From NCBI GenBank assembly GCA_016703665.1, contig JADJBS010000004.1, positions 99,269-163,268 of the forward strand: 64,000 nt of DNA, written 5' to 3'. This document shows positions 35,762 through 44,877 of the stretch, in pieces. Every line of letters begins with the position of its first letter. The stretch's first letter is position 1. The position numbers and the translations under genes were made by a program. Below the pieces are notes generated by a model. That model was given only the letters and a program-made list of their open reading frames with translations. It was not told where the DNA came from and did not search any database. Origin of the DNA: Candidatus Defluviibacillus avedoerensis. GTDB taxonomy: Bacteria > Pseudomonadota > Gammaproteobacteria > Burkholderiales > Burkholderiaceae_C.

Positions 35762-36644
35762 TTGAGAATGGTAACGCTTGTGGCGCCGCGACTTCAATCG
35801 CTGAAGGCACAATGGCACTCGCTGCCTGAGGCACACCCGGAGCTTCGCGAAGCGCCTGCAAGGCAGCTAGGCAGTAGTGGGCAAACCAGAGTGAGGAAAA
35901 TGCAAAAACCAGGGTGTACATCCAGATTGCCACGGGGACAAGAATCACAAAAGCAGCGGCAAACATGGCGCCGGACGCCCACACCAAGCTGGGCGCTGCA
36001 CCCAGATACCCTGAGACCAGTCCTATAAAAAGCAAACAGGCTCTGTGCTCGCGAAAAATTTGCCGCCGCTCGGTCTTGCTGGCGTGGGTACTCAATGCGT
36101 CGTAGGCCATGACCCGGTACGTCAGCCAACCCCAGATCAAAGGCGGGACGACCAAAACCAGCGGGGGAATCAGCCACAGCGGAACTGATACCACCATGGC
36201 AACGACAGCCAGCACGACAGAACTGAGAGACCACCAGATGCTGACGATTACCGAACCACCCTGCTCTCGCTTCAAATCGGCATAACGACGCTTGGCCACC
36301 AGTGCAGTCATGGCTGGCGTCATCATGGCAGCCACCACCAGCAGACAGATCAGCACCAGCAAAGGCGTGACCGCAAAAATAACGATCAACGGCGCTACCA
36401 CGGTCTTGAGATTGCCGAAACCCAGGCTTTGAAGCCAGGCCCAAAGCGTACTAAGAACTCCATATGAATCGAGTCCACTGCGAACCATGTCGAGTACGGG
36501 TTCCCAGAAGAAGTAACCCAGCCCAAGTGCAGTCCCTGCGAGAAGCACCAGGGGCAGAATTGACAGTGCGATAACTCGTGGATAGAGGCAATACAGCAAA
36601 GCCCGACAGAAGGAGGCAAACAACAATTGCATGCCCGAAAGCAT
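35733..36644 (-). CDS. EI24 domain-containing membrane protein (CysZ-like)
   Basis: The 303-residue protein has about six hydrophobic segments; the block GWLTYRVMAYDALSTHASKTERRQIFREHR is the conserved EI24/DUF540 feature. CysZ of this superfamily imports sulfate, but the sequence here is not specific enough to say so. A Pro/Ala/Ser-rich C-terminal tail (about 268-303) is likely cytoplasmic. It precedes and overlaps the MoCF gene on the minus strand. Confidence 0.8.
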   Translation of the reverse strand: MLSGMQLLFASFCRALLYCLYPRVIALSILPLVLLAGTALGLGYFFWEPVLDMVRSGLDSYGVLSTLWAWLQSLGFGNLKTVVAPLIVIFAVTPLLVLICLLVVAAMMTPAMTALVAKRRYADLKREQGGSVIVSIWWSLSSVVLAVVAMVVSVPLWLIPPLVLVVPPLIWGWLTYRVMAYDALSTHASKTERRQIFREHRACLLFIGLVSGYLGAAPSLVWASGAMFAAAFVILVPVAIWMYTLVFAFSSLWFAHYCLAALQALREAPGVPQAASAIVPSAIEVAAPQALPFSNDPGPQQSP

Positions 36645-36697
36645 AACCTTTCGGCGCAGAACCCAAATGACTCAAGTGGGCAATACAACACGAAAAC

Positions 36698-37645
36698 TCA
36701 GGCTTTTCCAATCAGTCTGAGCAGCCCGCTCCATTGCTGCTGCCAAAATCCAGCGCCATAGTCGCGCCCATCTTCGACTTGGTCGCGCACGCCCGTGTCA
36801 TCAAAACGCAGTTCAAAATTGGCTGTCCCTAACGCCATGTCCCACCAAGGAAGAAGAACGCCAAAATTGCAGCCACCCAAGGTGTGCACACCTGCACTTT
36901 CGTGTCCAATGCCGATACTGTGGTGCATTCGGTGGAACCTGGGGCTGACCCAGAGCCGCTCACCTACATTGCCAAACCAAATGCGCAGGTTGGCGTGCTG
37001 GAAGCTTTCGCTGAGTTGGGCGAATGCCACCAAGACTACAAACTGACCCGGCGGCACGCCTACCAATACAGCGACACCCACGAAAATCAAATCCCGTAAT
37101 ACATCGTCCAACAAGTGGTTGCGGTTATCACTCCACATCGTCATCTGACGCTGCGAATGATGCAAGGAATGCAGCGCCCACCACCATTCAAACTGATGCT
37201 GCCCACGGTGAATCAGGTATTGAATGAAATCAAATACCACCAGATAAACCATGAACGCCAGCACAGGTTGATTCGCAACGCCTGGCCACCAAAGTTCAAG
37301 GTGGAAGGTCGGAAAGCCCATGACGCGAAACTCACCAACCAAGTGATCGACCAGGGGGTCTATACTGAAGAACATCAGCAGCTTGAACAAGCCAAGCCGA
37401 TGGATGGCGGTGTACAGAATGTCAACCCGCACAGCGCGCCAGTCAGTGACTTTGAACACTGGAAATGCCATTTCAAGGGGGTAAAAAACAGCAAGCATCA
37501 CAGCAAACTGCAGCACCCCCACTAAAACCCAACCCGTGCCGTCATAGGCCAAGTCGAGTAGATTGCCCATACCACTTGCAAATGCAATGGGCTGGACCAC
37601 ACTTTCGAACAGCCACTGCTGCAAGGTGCCAAACCAATCTGTCAT
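36698..37645 (-). CDS. Sterol desaturase/fatty acid hydroxylase superfamily protein
   Basis: The 315-residue integral membrane protein has the di-iron His motifs of the superfamily: HRGQH, HSLHHS and HRMHH, plus a further HTLGG-type segment, spaced by hydrophobic helices. Members hydroxylate or desaturate lipids (fatty acids, hopanoids, sterols, ornithine lipids). Substrate unknown. It overlaps the deacetylase gene by four bases (ATGA), and that one overlaps the propeller gene, so the three are one unit. Confidence 0.87.
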   Translation of the reverse strand: MTDWFGTLQQWLFESVVQPIAFASGMGNLLDLAYDGTGWVLVGVLQFAVMLAVFYPLEMAFPVFKVTDWRAVRVDILYTAIHRLGLFKLLMFFSIDPLVDHLVGEFRVMGFPTFHLELWWPGVANQPVLAFMVYLVVFDFIQYLIHRGQHQFEWWWALHSLHHSQRQMTMWSDNRNHLLDDVLRDLIFVGVAVLVGVPPGQFVVLVAFAQLSESFQHANLRIWFGNVGERLWVSPRFHRMHHSIGIGHESAGVHTLGGCNFGVLLPWWDMALGTANFELRFDDTGVRDQVEDGRDYGAGFWQQQWSGLLRLIGKA

Positions 37646-38418
37646 TGATAGTCCGGATGTTGACTAAGTGTCTGAAAACAAAAACCCCGAGCTTTCAATC
37701 CTTTTATCAACGGCTCCAGTACCGCAGGTGCCCAGGGGTCGCGACGCGACCAGATCCCAAGATGGGCCATCAGTATGTCGCCCGATCGCACCTCGCGCAG
37801 CGCCTTGGCGAGCAACGCCGCGTTACTGAACTTTTCGCTGGACAATTCGTCTCCCAAGAATCCGGCAGGCGCCCAACCCACATGCTTGAAGCCGCAAGAC
37901 TTTGCTGCCGCCAACAACCGCTGCGATGTTTTGCCACCAGGCGCACGAAAAACGGCCAAGGCAGGCTTACCGGTGATCTCACCGATACGGTCTGAAGACC
38001 GCCTGATTTCGGAGCAATACTGGGCTGCATCCCATACCAAATGACGCCCCTCCATGGGCCCTGCGCTAGGCCGCATCTTGAACTGTCCATTTGGTAGGTC
38101 TTCCCGCCAGTAAACGTGATCATAGGTGTGCGATGCAAACTCGTGCCCCTCAGACGCACGAGCTTTCCACCAGACGTTCCACTCTGGTCCCAGCGTCCAC
38201 CCACCGTTTTGGGTGCGTTCGTTAGCGGTAAAGAAGGTGACCTTGACCTGGTGGCGCTCGAGTACCTCGGCCACCAAGCCTGCAATGCCCATGTGCCCTG
38301 TGTCGAAAGTTAAGTACAAAGGCTTTGCGCAGTTCTGCGCGTAACTGATGGCTGATGTCAGCAGTCCAACCGCCAATCCGGCAAACCAACGGGTCTTAAT
38401 AACGTGGAGCGTGATCAA
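37642..38418 (-). CDS. Polysaccharide deacetylase (NodB-like), exported
   Basis: The 258-residue product starts with a signal peptide (hydrophobic core about 12-26, ending ISYAQ). The NodB-domain motifs are LTFDTGHM (motif 1, normally TFDDG; here the first metal/catalytic Asp is kept and the second is Thr), SHTYDH (motif 2 His pair), FRAPGG (motif 3) and ILMAHLG near the end. Carbohydrate esterase family 4 enzymes N-deacetylate glycans. The Asp-to-Thr change in motif 1 is unusual for CE4 and could alter metal binding. Confidence 0.82.
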   Translation of the reverse strand: MITLHVIKTRWFAGLAVGLLTSAISYAQNCAKPLYLTFDTGHMGIAGLVAEVLERHQVKVTFFTANERTQNGGWTLGPEWNVWWKARASEGHEFASHTYDHVYWREDLPNGQFKMRPSAGPMEGRHLVWDAAQYCSEIRRSSDRIGEITGKPALAVFRAPGGKTSQRLLAAAKSCGFKHVGWAPAGFLGDELSSEKFSNAALLAKALREVRSGDILMAHLGIWSRRDPWAPAVLEPLIKGLKARGFCFQTLSQHPDYQ

Positions 38419-39457
38419 GTGTCCAAACCCCGTGAGGAGACTTCCCTACACTGACCTGTCGCACAACTTTGCGTGCATCTACGTCAATCACTGTTAGTTT
38501 GCGAGCCCAGCGGGAAGCAACGAAAATAAATTTGCCGTCGGCTGACAAGTCCATGCAATCGGGCCCTCCAGGTGCAGGATATTCCGCAACGACTTTCATG
38601 GCTTGCAAATCAATCTTGCTGATGGTGTTTTGGACACGATTGCTAACCAGCAAATGTTTCTTGTCACCAAAGGCCCTGAAGGCGTGAGCGCCTTTACCCG
38701 TGGGAATGAAATTCACACGTTTGGCAGGCGACTGGGTCAGATCGAACACCTCGACCCCTTCACCGCCAGTCAGACCAATCAATGCGTAGCGGTCATCAGG
38801 CGTTCCATACACATCCGCTGGCAGCTCGCCAGTGGGCGTGCGCCACCGGATGGTTTGGGTCGCCAAGTCGATCGCAATCAATTCATTGCTGTCTTGCATG
38901 GTGGCGTAAACCACGGTACTTTTGCTGTCCACCCAGAGATGGCTGGGAGTCTTCCCCGTTGCAATTCGCTTTGCCAGGGAGAGATCTTTTCCATCCCAAC
39001 GGTAAATATCAACATGGTTCAAACGGTTCGCCACCGTGATGAACCACTTCATGTCGGGGGAAAATCGAAGCTGGTAGGGATCCAGTGTCTTGTTGACAAC
39101 CCGCTGAACTTGCGCAGTGCGAGGGTCGATAAATGTAAGCGAGTCGCTCAGCGCATTGGCAACGATCAACGACTTCTCGTCCGGTGTCAGGTACAGGTGA
39201 TGAGGCTCTTTGCCCGTCGGAATTCGCTGGGTTTCTGCCCATGTGTTTGTATCGATGACGCTGATGCTGGCCTCCAGCGAGTTCAACACAAACAAAGGCG
39301 CGCCTTTGGCTCCTACAGAGGCAGCGGGCGCTGCTGACAACTGCGTCGTCAATGTCAGTGGTTGAGCCTGAGCATACTGAACAGTTTCAGCCGAAATGAC
39401 CAGGACGCTCATGGCGACCACGAAAGAACGTAAATTCACTACAAGTCCAGCAAGCAT
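38396..39457 (-). CDS. YncE/YVTN-family beta-propeller protein, exported
   Basis: The 353-residue protein has an N-terminal signal peptide (about 1-31, ending AQAQ) and a seven-bladed beta-propeller made of repeats such as ISVIDTNTWAETQRIPTGKEPHHLYLTPDEKSL, with the characteristic P-x-G/D-x8-V pattern. Such proteins are periplasmic and bind ligands or DNA; specific roles are mostly unknown. It overlaps the deacetylase gene by 23 bases, heading the propeller-deacetylase-hydroxylase unit. Confidence 0.83.
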   Translation of the reverse strand: MLAGLVVNLRSFVVAMSVLVISAETVQYAQAQPLTLTTQLSAAPAASVGAKGAPLFVLNSLEASISVIDTNTWAETQRIPTGKEPHHLYLTPDEKSLIVANALSDSLTFIDPRTAQVQRVVNKTLDPYQLRFSPDMKWFITVANRLNHVDIYRWDGKDLSLAKRIATGKTPSHLWVDSKSTVVYATMQDSNELIAIDLATQTIRWRTPTGELPADVYGTPDDRYALIGLTGGEGVEVFDLTQSPAKRVNFIPTGKGAHAFRAFGDKKHLLVSNRVQNTISKIDLQAMKVVAEYPAPGGPDCMDLSADGKFIFVASRWARKLTVIDVDARKVVRQVSVGKSPHGVWTLDHAPRY

Positions 39458-39529
39458 TTGGAGGCGCTAGTGTACCTAGACGCTGCCAACCTGGAATTTG
39501 ACAATTCGCAATCAGTACATCAAGAGACG

Positions 39530-40255
39530 CTAGAGTTGCCAAACTTGTCGTAAATCATCGGAACTCAACCACCTCCAGTGCCCGGGAAGCAAATCAGCCG
39601 GTAGTCTGAAATGACCAATGCGGGAGCGGTGCAGCATTTCAACCCGGTTACTGACGGCAGCAAGCATTCGCTTGACCTGGTGGTACTTGCCCTCTGTCAG
39701 GGTAAGCTGCATTGTTTTCTCACCTGTCGCAAAACAAGCAGCCGCACATACCGGCTTAGGATCATCGGCCAGCACTACGCCATCCAGAAGTCGCTGGACC
39801 TGCACAGATGTCACCTCGTGGACGCAAGTCAATTCGTACACTTTCGGTACATGATGGCGCGGTGAACTCATCTTATGGATGAATTGACCATCATCAGTCA
39901 ACAGAAGCAACCCTGTGGTGTCCTGGTCCAGTCGCCCGACCGCCTGCACACCTTGAATCGCGCCCTTTTGTGGCCGCAACCTCAGCGGAGAGGGCAGCAA
40001 GGTGTAAATGCTCGGCCAGGCAGATGGTTTTTGCGAGCACTCTGTGCCCGCAGGCTTGTTCAAGACCAAGTAGGCTTTTTCATGAAAGGACCAAAGCTTT
40101 CCTTGAACAGTAAACTCAAGCCCCTCTGTTTGAAACACCTCCGCAGCATCTGTGCAGACTTCACCCTTTACGGCCACAAAGCCTTGCTGGACAAGGCCAG
40201 CACACACCCGCCGTGTGCCAAAGCCCTGACCATAGAGAATGTCCTGAAGCTGCAC
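39530..40255 (-). CDS. rsuA: 16S rRNA pseudouridine(516) synthase
   Basis: RsuA isomerises U516 of 16S rRNA. The 241-residue protein has an S4-like N-terminus (LQDILYGQGFGTRRVCAGLVQQGFVAVKGE), the catalytic motif GRLDQDTTGLLLLT with Asp110, and the C-terminal GKYHQVKRMLAAVSNRVEMLHRSRIG. It starts six bases after the lon stop, so it is the last gene of the protease operon. Confidence 0.93.
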   Translation of the reverse strand: MQLQDILYGQGFGTRRVCAGLVQQGFVAVKGEVCTDAAEVFQTEGLEFTVQGKLWSFHEKAYLVLNKPAGTECSQKPSAWPSIYTLLPSPLRLRPQKGAIQGVQAVGRLDQDTTGLLLLTDDGQFIHKMSSPRHHVPKVYELTCVHEVTSVQVQRLLDGVVLADDPKPVCAAACFATGEKTMQLTLTEGKYHQVKRMLAAVSNRVEMLHRSRIGHFRLPADLLPGHWRWLSSDDLRQVWQL

Positions 40256-40261
40256 CAGAGG

Positions 40262-42712
40262 TCAGTGTTTGACCGCGCCAGTGGTCTTACGGGCAGCCTT
40301 TTTTGCGGCAGGTGCCACGACGGCCACAGCGGCAACACCGTCGACCGCAGAAGACGGCTCGTCAACCAATGGCGTCGGTTCGCACTCCAGCGCAACCTTG
40401 AGCACTTGGTCAATCCAGCGAACAGGCACGATCTCTAGGCCACTTTTGACGTTATCAGGTATTTCGGCCAGATCCTTGACATTTTCTTCAGGTATCAACA
40501 CCGTCTTGATGCCACCTCGGAGCGCAGCTAGCAACTTTTCTTTCAGGCCACCAATGGCGGTGACTTCGCCGCGAAGCGTGATCTCACCCGTCATGGCAAC
40601 ATCACCACGAACAGGTATGCCCGTCAGCGCCGATACAAACGCTGTGGTCATTGCAGCACCTGCGCTAGGGCCATCTTTGGGCGTAGCACCATCTGGTACG
40701 TGAATGTGAATGTCCTTCTTTTCAAAGGTTTCATCCTTGATGCCAAGGACGCGTGAACGGCTACGAACCACCGTGCGTGCTGCCTCCACAGACTCCTTCA
40801 TTACATCGCCCAATGAGCCAGTACGCGTAATCGCACCCTTGCCTGGCATGATCGCCGCTTCGATGGTGAGCAAATCACCTCCCACCTCAGTCCATGCCAA
40901 GCCAACCACTTGTCCGATCTGGTTTTGCTGCTCGGCACGACCATAGGTGTACTTGCGCACCCCCAAAAAATCGTTGAGATTGTCGGCAGTCACAAGCACT
41001 TGTGGGGTCAGTTTCTTGAGTTGCAGACCCTTGACAACCTTACGGCAAATCTTGGATAGATCCCGCTCAAGCGAACGCACGCCCGCTTCTCGTGTGTAGT
41101 AGCGAACAATGTCGCGTACAGCATCCTCGCGAACCATAAGTTCGCTGTCTTTGACGCCGTTGTTCTTCATCTGCTTGGGCAGCAGATACTTCATGGCAAT
41201 GTGGGTTTTCTCGTCTTCCGTATAACCCGACAACCGAATCACTTCCATCCGGTCCAACAAAGCCGGCGGAATGTTCATCGAATTGGAGGTTGCAACAAAC
41301 ATCACGTCGCTGAGGTCAAAGTCCACCTCAACATAGTGGTCGCTGAACGTGTGATTCTGCTCGGGGTCCAAGACCTCCAGCAATGCGCTTGAGGGGTCGC
41401 CCCGAAAATCCGTGCCCAGCTTGTCAATTTCATCCAGCAGGAAAAGCGGGTTTCGTGTGCCGACCTTGGTCAGGTTTTGCAATAGCTTGCCTGGCAGGGC
41501 ACCAATGTAAGTGCGACGGTGGCCGCGAATCTCGGCCTCGTCTCGCATACCACCGAGGGCCATGCGCACGTATTTGCGCCCAGTGGCTTTCGCCACCGAT
41601 TGGCCCAGCGACGTCTTGCCAACGCCGGGTGGACCCACCAAGCACAAAATGGGGGCCTTTACCTTGTCCACTCGCTGCTGCACTGCAAGATATTCAAGGA
41701 TACGGTCCTTGACCTTGTCCAGACCAAAATGATCTTCGTTCAGTACTGCTTCGGCATTGAGCAGGTTGTGCTTGATTTTAGTCTTCTTGCTCCACGGCAA
41801 TGCTGTCAGCACGTCAATGTAATTACGTACCACCGTGGCTTCGGCAGACATTGGAGACATGAGCTTGAGCTTCTTGAATTCGGCGTCAGCTTTCTTGCGT
41901 GCCTCAATAGGCATTTTGGCGGCCTTGATCTTCTTTTCAAGCTCCTCCATGTCTGCGCCGTCTTCACCGTCGCCAAGCTCCTTCTGGATGGCCTTAACCT
42001 GTTCATTCAGATAGAAGTCGCGCTGATTCTTCTCCATCTGGCGTTTGACCCGCCCACGGATCTTTTTGTCAACGTTCAATATTTCGACTTCGCGTTCGAT
42101 CTGTTCAAACAGGTTTTCGAGCCGATCTTTGACACTCGACAGTTCAAGCACCGCCTGCTTGCTTTCAAGCTTGAGCGGCAAATGAGCGGCAATCGTATCG
42201 GCCAAGCGACCTGGATCATCAATGCTCGAGATTGAGGTCAAAATCTCCGGGGGGATCTTCTTGTTGAGCTTGACGTACTGGTCAAACTGCTGCATCACGG
42301 CGCGGCGCAGAGCTTCGATTTCGCTACCAGTTGGTGCAGCGGGACTCATATCTTGCGGCGTGACATTGGCCAAGAAATGAGTTTCACCTTCTGTAATTGT
42401 GTTGACAACCGCGCGTTGCTGACCTTCGACCAATACCTTGACGGTGCCATCAGGCAGTTTCAACATCTGAAGGATGGTCGACACACACCCTGCACCAAAC
42501 ATATCCGTCGCCACAGGCTCGTCTTTGGCAGCAGTTTTCTGAGCCACGAGCATGATACGGCGGTCAGCTTCCATGGCCGATTCAAGCGCTTTGATACTTT
42601 TGGGCCTGCCCACAAACAACGGGATGACCATGTGCGGAAAGACAACAACGTCACGCAATGGGAGCAAAGGCAAATCCAGCGCAACAGGGGGAAGCGGGGT
42701 GTGGCCAGACAT
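40262..42712 (-). CDS. lon: ATP-dependent protease La (Lon)
   Basis: Lon degrades misfolded and regulatory proteins in the cytoplasm. The 816-residue protein has the N-terminal LON substrate domain (about 10-205), a coiled coil, the AAA+ module with Walker A GPPGVGKTSLGQSVA and Walker B LLDEIDK, and the Ser-Lys protease domain with PKDGPSAGAAM and GGLKEKLLAALRGG. A Lys/Ala-rich tail ends the protein. It lies 25 bases after clpX; rsuA follows directly. Confidence 0.97.
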   Translation of the reverse strand: MSGHTPLPPVALDLPLLPLRDVVVFPHMVIPLFVGRPKSIKALESAMEADRRIMLVAQKTAAKDEPVATDMFGAGCVSTILQMLKLPDGTVKVLVEGQQRAVVNTITEGETHFLANVTPQDMSPAAPTGSEIEALRRAVMQQFDQYVKLNKKIPPEILTSISSIDDPGRLADTIAAHLPLKLESKQAVLELSSVKDRLENLFEQIEREVEILNVDKKIRGRVKRQMEKNQRDFYLNEQVKAIQKELGDGEDGADMEELEKKIKAAKMPIEARKKADAEFKKLKLMSPMSAEATVVRNYIDVLTALPWSKKTKIKHNLLNAEAVLNEDHFGLDKVKDRILEYLAVQQRVDKVKAPILCLVGPPGVGKTSLGQSVAKATGRKYVRMALGGMRDEAEIRGHRRTYIGALPGKLLQNLTKVGTRNPLFLLDEIDKLGTDFRGDPSSALLEVLDPEQNHTFSDHYVEVDFDLSDVMFVATSNSMNIPPALLDRMEVIRLSGYTEDEKTHIAMKYLLPKQMKNNGVKDSELMVREDAVRDIVRYYTREAGVRSLERDLSKICRKVVKGLQLKKLTPQVLVTADNLNDFLGVRKYTYGRAEQQNQIGQVVGLAWTEVGGDLLTIEAAIMPGKGAITRTGSLGDVMKESVEAARTVVRSRSRVLGIKDETFEKKDIHIHVPDGATPKDGPSAGAAMTTAFVSALTGIPVRGDVAMTGEITLRGEVTAIGGLKEKLLAALRGGIKTVLIPEENVKDLAEIPDNVKSGLEIVPVRWIDQVLKVALECEPTPLVDEPSSAVDGVAAVAVVAPAAKKAARKTTGAVKH

Positions 42713-42737
42713 AGTTTCCTCAATTCATGAACACAAA

Positions 42738-44006
42738 TCATGCCTTCTTGGCAGATTCACGGTAAACCAATAAGGGAGGCTTTTCTTCGTCAATACAAGA
42801 CGCGTCCACCACCACTTTGTCGACATTAGACACAGTCGGCAGGTCATACATAACGTCAATAAGCGATTGTTCAACAATCGATCGCAATCCGCGCGCACCT
42901 GTTTTTCGCGCCAAGGCTTTTTTGGCAATGGCATTCAGTGCAGAGGGACGTACTTCCAGAGTCACGCCCTCCATCGCAAAAAGCTTGGCGTACTGCTTGA
43001 CAATCGCGTTCTTAGGCTCTGTCAGGATCTGGACCAGCGCCTCTTCGCTGAGTTCGGCCAAAGTTGCAACCACAGGCATACGCCCGACCAGTTCAGGAAT
43101 AAGCCCAAACTTGATGATGTCTTCAGGCTCCACATCCTTGAACACCTCTGACAGGCTGCGCTGCTTCTTGCTCTTCACGGCTGCACCAAAGCCTATGCCG
43201 GATGACTCCGTTCTGTTTTCAATCACCTTCTCAAGGCCGGCGAAAGCGCCGCCACAGATGAAAAGGATGTTCGTTGTATCAATCTGGATGAAGTCCTGGT
43301 TCGGGTGCTTGCGACCACCCTGCGGAGGCACGCTGGCCAGCGTGCCTTCAATCAGCTTCAACAAGGCCTGCTGTACACCTTCACCTGAAACATCACGGGT
43401 GATAGACGGGTTTTCTGATTTACGCGAAATCTTGTCAATTTCATCGATGTAGACAATGCCGCGCTGGGCCTTTTCGGCGTCGTAATTACAGGTTTGCAGC
43501 AGTTTGGAGATGATGTTTTCCACATCTTCGCCCACATAGCCAGCTTCCGTTAGCGTGGTGGCATCAGCCATCACAAAAGGTACGTCCAACATCCGAGCCA
43601 TGGTTTGAGCCAGTAAGGTCTTGCCTGACCCCGTGGGGCCAATCAAGAGAATATTGCTCTTGGCAAGCTCAACATCGTCCTTCTTGGCGCCTTCCTTGTG
43701 GCGAAGACGCTTGTAATGGTTGTAAACCGCCACAGCCAACGTGCGCTTGGCACGCTCTTGCCCAATGACATAACTGTCAAGATTGAGCTTGATTTCTGCA
43801 GGCGTGGGTAATTCGGTTTTTTCTTCTTTGCCCAACTCACCTGTCGCAGGAAGCTCATCGCGGATGATGTCGTTGCAAAGATCAATGCATTCATCGCAAA
43901 TGAATACAGAAGGACCAGCGATCAGCTTTTTGACCTCATGCTGGCTTTTGCCGCAAAAGGAACAATACAAAGTTTTCTCGCCGGATGAGCCTTTTTTTTC
44001 GGCCAT
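42738..44006 (-). CDS. clpX: ATP-dependent Clp protease ATP-binding subunit ClpX
   Basis: ClpX unfolds substrates for ClpP. The 422-residue protein has the N-terminal zinc-binding domain (CSFCGKSQHEVKKLI ... ICDECI), Walker A GPTGSGKTLLAQTMA, Walker B YIDEIDK, and the ClpP-docking IGF loop region (ESSGIGFGA). Length and motifs are fully normal. It follows clpP by 128 bases and precedes lon by 25. Confidence 0.97.
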   Translation of the reverse strand: MAEKKGSSGEKTLYCSFCGKSQHEVKKLIAGPSVFICDECIDLCNDIIRDELPATGELGKEEKTELPTPAEIKLNLDSYVIGQERAKRTLAVAVYNHYKRLRHKEGAKKDDVELAKSNILLIGPTGSGKTLLAQTMARMLDVPFVMADATTLTEAGYVGEDVENIISKLLQTCNYDAEKAQRGIVYIDEIDKISRKSENPSITRDVSGEGVQQALLKLIEGTLASVPPQGGRKHPNQDFIQIDTTNILFICGGAFAGLEKVIENRTESSGIGFGAAVKSKKQRSLSEVFKDVEPEDIIKFGLIPELVGRMPVVATLAELSEEALVQILTEPKNAIVKQYAKLFAMEGVTLEVRPSALNAIAKKALARKTGARGLRSIVEQSLIDVMYDLPTVSNVDKVVVDASCIDEEKPPLLVYRESAKKA

Positions 44007-44134
44007 GGGTGACTTGCCTCAATTGACAGTGGTGAACAATGATACTAAAGCTGCCAATGAAAGCTGCCTGCCAGTAGCCGAAAGGCGCATGCCCTTTACC
44101 GAGGCGCGACTCACCTTCCGTCTTGGCGAGATCC

Positions 44135-44742
44135 TCAGGGACGCTTGGCGATCACCTGGTCGATCAAGCCATACTCTTTGGACTCGTCCGCACTCATATA
44201 GTAGTCGCGCTCAGTGTCACGCTCAATCTTCTCAAGCGGTTGACCGGTTTGCTCGGCCAAAATTTTGTTCAGTTGCAGGCGCGTTTTCAAAATTTCGCGG
44301 GCCGAGATTTCAATTTCAGTCGCCTGGCCTTGCGCTCCACCAGAGGGTTGGTGAATCATGATCTTGGAGTTCGGTAAAGAAAACCGTTTGCCTTTGGCCC
44401 CTGCCGACAGCAAGAAGGCACCCATACTCGCAGCAAAACCGGTACACAGTGTGGACACATCAGGCTTGATGAAGTTCATTGTGTCGTAAATCGCCATGCC
44501 AGCACTGACCGATCCGCCAGGAGAGTTGATGTAAAAGGAGATGTCTTTGTCCGGATTTTCGCTCTCCAGGAAAGCAACTGAGCCACCACCAAATTGGCGG
44601 TGTGGTCATTGACCGGCCCCACCAGGAAAATCACGCGCTCTTTGAGCAGACGCGAATAAATGTCGTAAGAGCGCTCACCACGCCCCGACTGCTCAATGAC
44701 CATCGGGATCATGCCGAGGGCCTGTATTTCCATTGCACTCAT
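44135..44742 (-). pseudogene. clpP: ATP-dependent Clp protease proteolytic subunit, interrupted by a -1 frameshift
   Basis: ClpP is the serine peptidase of ClpXP. From ATG 44742 (AGGAGAAAAC upstream) the first frame reads MSAMEIQALGMIPMVIEQSGRGERSYDIYSRLLKERVIFLVGPV ... VAQLL, then shifts. At the AAA run 44571-44573 (plus strand) one A is missing; adding it restores [35 protein letters not shown]. The other frame contains the catalytic Ser in GFAASMGAF and His in MIHQPSGG, ending VIAKRP. The rejoined protein is about 202 residues, normal for ClpP. With tig, clpX and lon all intact, a sequencing error is the likely cause. Confidence 0.92.
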
Positions 44743-44797
44743 GTTTTCTCCTGGTAATACGCGACACGTTATTGTGTACCGCACAACAGCAACAGAT

Positions 44798-44839
44798 AAG
44801 GCCTGATGACCAGACTGCAAGTCGTGATCAGCAGGCCTT
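44798..44839. repeat. Imperfect inverted repeat between tig and clpP
   Basis: AAGGCCTGATGACCA and TGATCAGCAGGCCTT form arms that match at 12 of 15 positions around a 12-base spacer. No T-run follows on either strand, so it is not a standard terminator. It lies in the leader of clpP and could be an mRNA structure or a protein-binding site. Confidence 0.5.
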
Positions 44840-44877
44840 GGCCGCTAGATTAGCTCAGGCAGGGCCTGCGTGAAAAG

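Noticed and set aside
41519..42235. A 238-codon plus-strand ORF inside lon
   Set aside because: Antisense to a fully conserved Lon protein; Phe/His-rich shadow.
44560..44585. Programmed ribosomal frameshifting in clpP
   Set aside because: No slippery heptamer or downstream pseudoknot is seen; one missing base in a short run explains it.
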